Source: an uncultured Eubacteriales bacterium (lineage in GTDB: Bacteria; Bacillota; Clostridia; Christensenellales; QALW01). From it: a stretch of DNA of 10,538 nt. The notes under the pieces were generated by a model. The model was not told the DNA's origin, ran no database searches, and worked only from the letters and a program-made list of their open reading frames with translations. This document shows positions 6,210-10,538 of the stretch, piece by piece. Made by a program: the position numbers and the translations under genes. The stretch lies in assembly GCA_900552055.1 (NCBI GenBank), contig URYI01000063.1:1-10538 (forward strand), in the 5' to 3' direction. Each line of letters opens with the position of its first letter. Position 1 is the stretch's first letter.

Positions 6210-9200
6210 ATGCCATTTAAGAATGAAAGAGAATTTGAGGATGCGTTAATTGCTAAATTGACCCGGCTGGACAACCAGTGGTCGCGGGACATTCTGGAAT
6301 ATAAAACTGAAAGTGAGCTGATAGATAACTGGGCGGATATTATCTTCCGCAATAACAGCCAGCCGGATAAGCTTAACGGCTGCGCGCTGACCCCAACAGA
6401 GATGCAGCAGATTATCAGCCAGATTAACGGAGCGAGCCCCTTTGCGGTCAACCGCAGGTTAAACGCCAGGTATATTTCCATTATTCGGGACAACCCTAAG
6501 GATATCCTCCATAACGGCAGACGGGTGGATCTGCTCCTGTTTGACAAGAACCAAATTGCCGCGGGGAAAAGCGTCTACCAGATTGCCCGCCAGCCCCGGT
6601 TCGCGGCGGTTTCAGAAATCCTGGGCGGCCGCAGGGGGGATTTGATGCTGCTTATTAACGGCATGCCCCTTTTCCATATTGAGCTTAAGAATACGCCTGT
6701 AAAAGCTGAGCAGGTGTGCAATCAAATAAGCAGATATATGCAGCACGGCGTTTTTACCGGATTATTTTCCCTTATCCAGGTTTTTGTAGCTATGACGCCC
6801 GAAGAAACCCTGTACTTTGCAAATCCTGGCCGGGACCGCGCATTTAATCCGGATTATTATTTCCATTGGGGGGATTTTAATAATAAATTTATTAATGATT
6901 GGGAGGAAGTGGCTGAAAAATTTCTTTCCATTCCCATGGCGCACCGCCTGATTGGATACGGCACCATTGCGGACGGAGCGGATAATACGCTCAAGGTTAT
7001 GCGCAGCTATCAGTATCACGCGGCTTACAAAATCTATTCCCAGGTAGTAAAGCGTACAAACTGGGATGACGGCCGGCAGCAGGGAGGCTATATATATCAT
7101 ACTACCGGCAGCGGCAAAACCATGACCAGCTTTAAATGCGCGCAGCTTATTAAGTCGTCGGGAAAGGCGGATAAGATAATTTTTCTGACCGACCGTGACG
7201 AGCTGTGGAAGCAGACCTACGATAACTACCGCAATTTTTCAGACTGCGATGATATTGAGGATACCGCTAATGCAAACAATCTGCTGTCCAAGCTGGAAAA
7301 CGACACGCCTAACCTCCTGGTGGTTACGTCTATCCAGAAGATGAGCAAGCTGACGAAAGTTTCCCCCACGCCTTATGCGCCGCGCATTGCTAAGGTTCAG
7401 CAGAAAAAGCTGGTATTTATTATTGACGAAGCGCACCGCTCTACCTTCGGCATAATGCTTCGGGACATAAAGAAGACTTATCCAAGGGGAATGTTTTTCG
7501 GCTTTACCGGTACGCCCATTAAGGAGCCTAACGCCATCGACGGTCTTACCACCGCTGCGCTGTTCGGCGAGTGCCTGCATAAGTATACGATAGCCGAGGG
7601 GATACGCGATAAAAATGTCCTTGGGTTCAAGCCCTTTAAAGTAATGACGTTTGACCAGGAGGATTTAAGCGCAAAAATTGCGCTGCGCAGGCTGGGCAGG
7701 GAAAGCACTTCAAATATGAGCGAAGAGGAGTTTGCCCAATATCATAAACTGGTTTCCCGCGATATGCTCCAGGTGGAAGGGGACGTCCCAAACAGCCTGT
7801 ATTCGGAAGGGGAGATGGGACGGGCGCACCGTGCCAATGTTGTAAAAGATATCCTGGGCAAGTGGGAAAAAACAAGCTTCCGCGGCCGCTTCCACTGCAT
7901 TCTGGCTGCTGATACTATCCATGAAGCGATAGAATATTACCGCTTGCTTAAGAATAACGATAAGGGGCTGTTTGTTACGGCGGTATTTGACCCGCACACT
8001 GACAACGCCGACGACGATATTTTCAAGGATAAGGGCGTAGAGGAGATACTTAACCATTACAACACCCATTTCAATTTTAAATTTACTGCCGGGGCATACC
8101 GCCGTTTTAAGGATGATGTGTGCTCCCGCCTGGCCCACAGAGAGCCTTACGCAAATATAGACCGCAGGCGGGAAGAGGCGGTTAATATTGTGATAGTTGT
8201 CAACCAGCTGCTTACGGGCTTTGATTCCAAATGGATAAATGCCCTTTATCTGGATAAAGTGATTGATTACGAGAGGTTTGTCCAGGCCGCGTCCAGAACC
8301 AACCGGCTCAACGGCTATGAAAAGCAATACGGAATTATAAAATACTGCCGGAAGCCTTATACTATGGAAAAGAATGCTCTGGCGGCTCTAAAGCTCTATA
8401 CCGAGACCGGATACCAGGACGTCTTTGCGCCCTCTCTGGGACAAAATATTATACGGATGAATAATGACTACAGGCAAATCTGCAAGCTGTTTGAAATGAA
8501 CGGCATAGAGAATTTCAGCAGGCTCCCTGATTCTCAGAATGATATTAACCTGTTTGTCAATCTGTTCAACAGCATAAGCCGGTGCTATTACAGGTCGGTT
8601 CCTCAGCTGTTTGCCTGGACAAAAAAGACCTATATTACCGAGGATGCAGGAGAAGTTACCCTTCTTATGGACGAGACGGCATATGAAATCCTGCATCAGA
8701 GATACAGCGAAATTCCCAAGACGGTGCCGCCGGGCGGTGACGCCGTCTATGATATCAAGGCGTTTCTTACAGAGATATCGTCAGATGAAATAGACCGGGC
8801 GTTTATGGAGGCCCATTTTTCTGAAGCGCTTAAGGATCTTTCAAATGGAGCAAAGCCGGAGGATATTAAGGCACTGCTTGACGAGCTGAAATCCAATTTT
8901 ACAATTCTGTCCGCAGAGGACCAGATAACCGCCGAGGCCATTCTGGAGGATATCTATTCGGGCGCTTTAAGGGATTTTGACGAGAATAAGACTTTTGCTG
9001 AGTATATAGAGATATATAAAAGGAATGCTTTAAGGGCCAGCGTGGAAAAATTCTCCCAAGAGTTTGGGTTTGACAGGGATAAGCTTTCGCGCATTATGGT
9101 TTTGCATTTGGATGAAGACAATCTGTTCCAGGGCGGCCTGTTTGACCAGATTATGGAGACGCTGGACAGGGAACGCGCAAAAGGCGTAATGGAAGAGCTG

Positions 9201-9302
9201 GAGGGCGCTGAAATCAAGCCTCACCGTATATATCAAAAGGCGGAGGGCTATCTTAAGGAATTTATCCTATCAGGAGGAAAGGCGGAATTTTTTAGAGCCT
9301 GA
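6210..9302 (+). CDS. hsdR: Type I restriction endonuclease subunit R (nuclease and translocase)
   Basis: HsdR is the ATP-driven motor and nuclease of type I systems; it translocates DNA after binding unmethylated sites and cuts at a distance. The start is ATG 6210 with GGTGGAGG (6197-6204) five bases before it; the longer GTG 6198 start would lie inside that site. The product has 1030 aa, the usual length for the EcoR124I family. The PD-(D/E)xK nuclease is seen as GDLMLL...HIELKN with Asp144, Glu158 and Lys160, the same 14- and 2-residue spacing as EcoR124I, followed by the QISRY motif (172-176). Helicase motifs follow: TGSGKT (299-304), DEAH (406-409), GFTGTP (431-436), LLTGFDS (667-673) and QAASRTNR (692-699). 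All key residues are present. A C-terminal helical domain completes the protein. It is the last gene of the hsdMSR operon. With hsdM broken, HsdR has no matching methylase here. Confidence 0.96.
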   Translation: MPFKNEREFEDALIAKLTRLDNQWSRDILEYKTESELIDNWADIIFRNNSQPDKLNGCALTPTEMQQIISQINGASPFAVNRRLNARYISIIRDNPKDILHNGRRVDLLLFDKNQIAAGKSVYQIARQPRFAAVSEILGGRRGDLMLLINGMPLFHIELKNTPVKAEQVCNQISRYMQHGVFTGLFSLIQVFVAMTPEETLYFANPGRDRAFNPDYYFHWGDFNNKFINDWEEVAEKFLSIPMAHRLIGYGTIADGADNTLKVMRSYQYHAAYKIYSQVVKRTNWDDGRQQGGYIYHTTGSGKTMTSFKCAQLIKSSGKADKIIFLTDRDELWKQTYDNYRNFSDCDDIEDTANANNLLSKLENDTPNLLVVTSIQKMSKLTKVSPTPYAPRIAKVQQKKLVFIIDEAHRSTFGIMLRDIKKTYPRGMFFGFTGTPIKEPNAIDGLTTAALFGECLHKYTIAEGIRDKNVLGFKPFKVMTFDQEDLSAKIALRRLGRESTSNMSEEEFAQYHKLVSRDMLQVEGDVPNSLYSEGEMGRAHRANVVKDILGKWEKTSFRGRFHCILAADTIHEAIEYYRLLKNNDKGLFVTAVFDPHTDNADDDIFKDKGVEEILNHYNTHFNFKFTAGAYRRFKDDVCSRLAHREPYANIDRRREEAVNIVIVVNQLLTGFDSKWINALYLDKVIDYERFVQAASRTNRLNGYEKQYGIIKYCRKPYTMEKNALAALKLYTETGYQDVFAPSLGQNIIRMNNDYRQICKLFEMNGIENFSRLPDSQNDINLFVNLFNSISRCYYRSVPQLFAWTKKTYITEDAGEVTLLMDETAYEILHQRYSEIPKTVPPGGDAVYDIKAFLTEISSDEIDRAFMEAHFSEALKDLSNGAKPEDIKALLDELKSNFTILSAEDQITAEAILEDIYSGALRDFDENKTFAEYIEIYKRNALRASVEKFSQEFGFDRDKLSRIMVLHLDEDNLFQGGLFDQIMETLDRERAKGVMEELEGAEIKPHRIYQKAEGYLKEFILSGGKAEFFRA

Positions 9303-9324
9303 AGTTTTTAATCCGCTTATTTTC

Positions 9325-9360
9325 AAGCCGCAGAGCAGGGAAACTCTGCGGCTTTTTCTT
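9325..9360 (+). terminator. Strong rho-independent terminator after hsdR
   Basis: A perfect 11-bp stem AAGCCGCAGAG (9325-9335) pairs with CTCTGCGGCTT (9344-9354) over an 8-nt loop CAGGGAAA, followed by TTTCTTTT. It lies 22 bp after the hsdR stop. There is no matching T-run on the minus strand, so it does not look bidirectional, although the stem may also slow transcription arriving from the leftward SLOG gene. Confidence 0.92.
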
Positions 9361-9394
9361 TTGGGCGCATTCAACAGGGAGTAAATACAGAAGG

Positions 9395-9727
9395 CTATTT
9401 TATATAAAATATGCTCACCTTTTTATTTCTTTTCCTGCATTGCTCGATTACATATTTTGTCCCGCTGGACCGGCCGTCCCAGAAGGCAAGCACCTCGTCG
9501 GCATAGTCAATTATCAGCAGGTTGCGTTTAAGCGGCGCTCCCCGCCCATATTTATTGTATTCAGGTAAAAATTCAGTAAGTTTTATGCCATTGGACAGAG
9601 CATACTTCTTGGCGCAGGTATCAATCCCTTTTGCGCCGCCTGATACTATTTCAGTTACATTAGCCGGCAGGTATTTTCCTAAATCGTTTATAACTAAACC
9701 TCTTGAGCCAATAACAGCTATTTTCAT
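9395..9727 (-). CDS. SLOG-superfamily (DprA/DUF2493-like) small protein
   Basis: This 110-aa protein has a Rossmann-like start MKIAVIGSRG with the glycine loop at residues 7-10, then SGGAKGID (29-36), the SLOG signature shared with DprA and DUF2493/YspA proteins. PLKRNLLIIDYADEVLAFWD (65-84) and SSGT (87-90) follow. This is a stand-alone single-domain SLOG protein, far shorter than true DprA (about 300 aa), so a recombination mediator role is unlikely. SLOG domains bind nucleotides or nucleotide-derived ligands. Roles range from ligand processing to sensing in conflict systems; the ligand here is unknown. GAGG lies nine bases before the ATG. The gene is divergent from the two XRE regulators, and its promoter is embedded in their putative operator boxes, so XRE repression is likely. 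It converges on the restriction operon from the right. Confidence 0.85.
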   Translation of the reverse strand: MKIAVIGSRGLVINDLGKYLPANVTEIVSGGAKGIDTCAKKYALSNGIKLTEFLPEYNKYGRGAPLKRNLLIIDYADEVLAFWDGRSSGTKYVIEQCRKRNKKVSIFYIK

Positions 9728-9751
9728 TTTCTTTCGCCTCGCCGTATTATT

Positions 9752-9819
9752 TACGCATTTGCGTCAATAATTATAACAAATTAACGGAATATACGCAACT
9801 GCGTATACGCCTGTGCGAA
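9752..9819. promoter_or_regulatory. Operator A: three 14-bp boxes TACGCA-NN-TGCGTA
   Basis: Box 1 is TACGCATTTGCGTC (9752-9765), box 2 TACGCAACTGCGTA (9792-9805, inside a perfect 8+2+8 palindrome at 9790-9807) and box 3 TACGCCTGTGCGAA (9806-9819, 12 of 14 matches). Boxes 1 and 2 are 40 bp apart centre to centre, about four helical turns; boxes 2 and 3 abut. The region separates the SLOG gene from the first XRE gene. A further palindrome CATACA/TGTATG (9826-9840) follows and includes a possible rightward -10, TACAAT (9828-9833), with no good -35. Confidence 0.75.
9770..9798 (-). promoter_or_regulatory. Leftward promoter of the SLOG gene
   Basis: Read on the minus strand: TTGCGT (9798-9793) as -35, a 17-bp spacer (9792-9776), and a perfect TATAAT (9775-9770) preceded by TGT, giving an extended -10. 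The predicted start site is near 9763, about 36 nt before the ATG at 9727. The -35 lies inside box 2 and the start site inside box 1 of the operator, a layout suited to repression. Confidence 0.75.
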
Positions 9820-9851
9820 TCATTTCATACAATTTGTATGAGGTGAAGGAG

Positions 9852-10094
9852 ATGCTGATTAAAGATGCGGTCGTCTTGCGTTTACAAAAATTATGCAGAG
9901 AACGTCAGATTAGTTATAATAAACTGGCCACCTGTTCGGGAGTAACTCCGTCCACAGTTTACAGTTTAATGAGTTTCAGCCGCCGTGATTTGTCAATAAT
10001 TACCTTAAAAAAGCTCTGCGATGGTCTGGACATAACAATCAGCGAATTTTTTAATGATGACATTTTCAAGAACTTAGAGCAGGAAATGCAATAA
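9852..10094 (+). CDS. XRE (Cro/C1-type) transcriptional regulator, copy A
   Basis: An 80-aa single-domain regulator. The start is ATG 9852, with GAGGTGA (9840-9846) five bases before it; the longer frame from GTG 9813 runs through operator box 3 and is unlikely. The helix-turn-helix is residues 22-41, with scaffold helix YNKLATCSG and recognition helix GVTPSTVYSLMS (30-41). KKLCDGLDITISEFF (53-67) is the usual C-terminal signature of this Firmicute family. There is no ligand or dimerisation domain beyond the five-helix fold. It lies next to the copy B gene in the same direction and is divergent from the SLOG gene. Three palindromic boxes in its upstream region point to autoregulation and control of SLOG. 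DNA binding is family knowledge; the target boxes are inferred. Confidence 0.9.
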   Translation: MLIKDAVVLRLQKLCRERQISYNKLATCSGVTPSTVYSLMSFSRRDLSIITLKKLCDGLDITISEFFNDDIFKNLEQEMQ

Positions 10095-10118
10095 TTGAAA
10101 GCCGGGTAAGGTTTCTTA

Positions 10119-10186
10119 TACGCATATGCGTCAGTAATTATAATAAATTAACGGTATATACGCAGCTGCGTATACGCCTGTGCGAA
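10119..10186. promoter_or_regulatory. Operator B: duplicated three-box array before the second XRE gene
   Basis: Boxes TACGCATATGCGTC (10119-10132), TACGCAGCTGCGTA (10159-10172, within an 18-bp perfect palindrome at 10157-10174) and TACGCCTGTGCGAA (10173-10186) repeat operator A with identical spacing. By hand count, 89 of the 100 bases before the start codons match operator A. The leftward promoter is kept too (minus strand CTGCGT, 17 bp, TATAAT at 10142-10137), but here it points into the 3' end of the copy A gene. Confidence 0.75.
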
Positions 10187-10218
10187 TTGTTTCATACAAT
10201 TTGTACTGGGTGAAGGAT

Positions 10219-10461
10219 ATGCTGATTAAAGATGCTGTTGTTTTGCGTTTGCAGAAAATATGTAAAGAGCGCGGTATAAATTATAATGACCTTGCTAATC
10301 GTTCGGGAGTAACTCCGTCCACAGTTTACAGTTTAATGAGTCCAAGCCGCCGTGATTTATCAATAATTACCTTGAAAAAACTTTGCGATGGTTTGGACAT
10401 AACCATTTGTGATTTTTTTGAAGATGATATTTTTAAAACTTTGGAGCAGGAAATCCAATAA
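10219..10461 (+). CDS. XRE (Cro/C1-type) transcriptional regulator, copy B
   Basis: An 80-aa paralogue of the preceding gene, starting at ATG 10219 with GGGTGA (10208-10213) five bases upstream. It differs from copy A at 13 of 80 residues (84% identity). The recognition helix GVTPSTVYSLMS is identical, so both should read the same DNA boxes. Changes cluster in helices 1-2 (for example Gln19 to Gly, Lys24 to Asp, Cys28 to Arg), at Phe42 to Pro after the recognition helix, and near the C-terminus (Ser64 to Cys, Asn68 to Glu). These surfaces could alter dimer partners or RNA polymerase contact rather than sequence choice. No gene follows in the window. Confidence 0.9.
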   Translation: MLIKDAVVLRLQKICKERGINYNDLANRSGVTPSTVYSLMSPSRRDLSIITLKKLCDGLDITICDFFEDDIFKTLEQEIQ

Positions 10462-10490
10462 AGCCTGGCGGATGGTTAGGTTTCAGGCTT
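10461..10490 (+). terminator. Weak hairpin after the second XRE gene
   Basis: AAGCCTG (10461-10467) pairs with CAGGCTT (10484-10490) across a 16-nt loop, starting at the last base of the stop codon. No T-run follows, so it is at best a weak terminator. Confidence 0.3.
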
Positions 10491-10501
10491 AGGGCGCTTT
10501 A

Positions 10502-10538
10502 CCGGCGGGGGGCGGCGGCGTTCGCGGCCGGAGGCCGC
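10502..10538. other. Extremely GC-rich palindromic window end
   Basis: The last 37 bases are almost all G and C, unlike anything else in the window, and finish with the perfect hairpin GCGGCC-GGA-GGCCGC (10524-10538). I see no gene here. It may be the stem of a structure continuing outside, or a contig edge. Confidence 0.4.

Larger units (their letters stand above)
9752..10461 (+). repeat. Tandem duplication of a 367-bp operator-XRE unit
   Basis: Unit A (9752-10094) and unit B (10119-10461) each contain three boxes, a ribosome site and an 80-aa XRE gene. The offset is 367 bp throughout, for boxes, start codons and stop codons, so no net insertions or deletions have accumulated. About 41 bases around the recognition-helix codons are identical, including silent positions. 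Confidence 0.85.

Noticed and set aside
7710..8327. A 205-aa minus-strand ORF opposite hsdR, with other long antisense frames in hsdM and hsdR.
   Set aside because: They lie opposite conserved helicase and methylase coding sequence, lack ribosome sites and show no domain; they are shadow frames.
9522..9770. An 82-aa plus-strand ORF over the SLOG gene.
   Set aside because: It is antisense to a clear SLOG coding sequence and runs into the operator region; there is no ribosome site or domain.
9395..10461. Toxin-antitoxin reading of the XRE genes with their neighbour.
   Set aside because: The SLOG protein shows no toxin family motif, and it is divergent rather than co-transcribed with the XRE genes.
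1..10503. The 10-mer GCGCTTTACC occurs at 1-10 and again at 10494-10503, suggesting a circular or repeat-bounded unit.
   Set aside because: Identity stops after 10 bases, which is too short for a terminal overlap or attachment-site pair, and nothing else supports circularity.
1..10538. CRISPR array, tRNA or rRNA genes.
   Set aside because: No regularly spaced repeats and no tRNA or rRNA signature were seen on either strand by eye.

Overview
The window looks like chromosomal accessory DNA from a low-to-medium GC Firmicute, most likely a gut clostridium of the Lachnospiraceae type. This rests on clear Shine-Dalgarno sites, the style of the large serine recombinase, the EcoR124I-type type I restriction genes and the small Cro/C1 regulators. 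It has at least two compositional layers: an AT-rich block (about 212-2900) and a more GC-rich block (about 2900-9730). The taxonomic call is inference.

Left edge (1-211): no recognised gene. It holds a short ORF tail and a perfect 15-bp inverted repeat. At about 212 the sequence switches abruptly into the middle of a large serine recombinase, of which only the DNA-binding C-terminal part remains (to 985). A terminator-like hairpin, an extended -10 promoter and three cargo genes follow on the same strand: an 80-aa zinc-ribbon-like protein, a small membrane protein with an HEYGH zinc-protease motif, and a metallo-beta-lactamase-fold hydrolase whose frame breaks at a phased A AAA AAG heptamer. 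The block closes with a good terminator at 2790-2821. I read it as the remnant of an integrated mobile element.

Middle (about 2900-9360): a type I restriction-modification operon in the order hsdM-hsdS-hsdR. hsdS (two target recognition domains) and hsdR (nuclease plus translocase motifs all visible) look intact. hsdM enters at its SAM-binding motif I: its N-terminal domain and its promoter are missing at the junction with the AT-rich block. As drawn, the system probably cannot make a working methyltransferase unless the methylase is supplied elsewhere. A strong hairpin terminator follows hsdR.

Right part (9395-10461): a divergent control module. A 110-aa SLOG-superfamily (DprA/DUF2493-like) gene reads left. 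Two tandem 80-aa XRE regulators, 84% identical with identical recognition helices, read right. Each XRE gene is preceded by a near-identical region with three 14-bp boxes of the form TACGCA-NN-TGCGTA in the same geometry. The leftward SLOG promoter (perfect extended -10, 17-bp spacer) has its -35 inside the middle box and its start site inside the distal box. The likely reading is that the XRE proteins repress SLOG and control themselves. The window ends in about 35 bp of extremely GC-rich palindromic sequence that I cannot assign.
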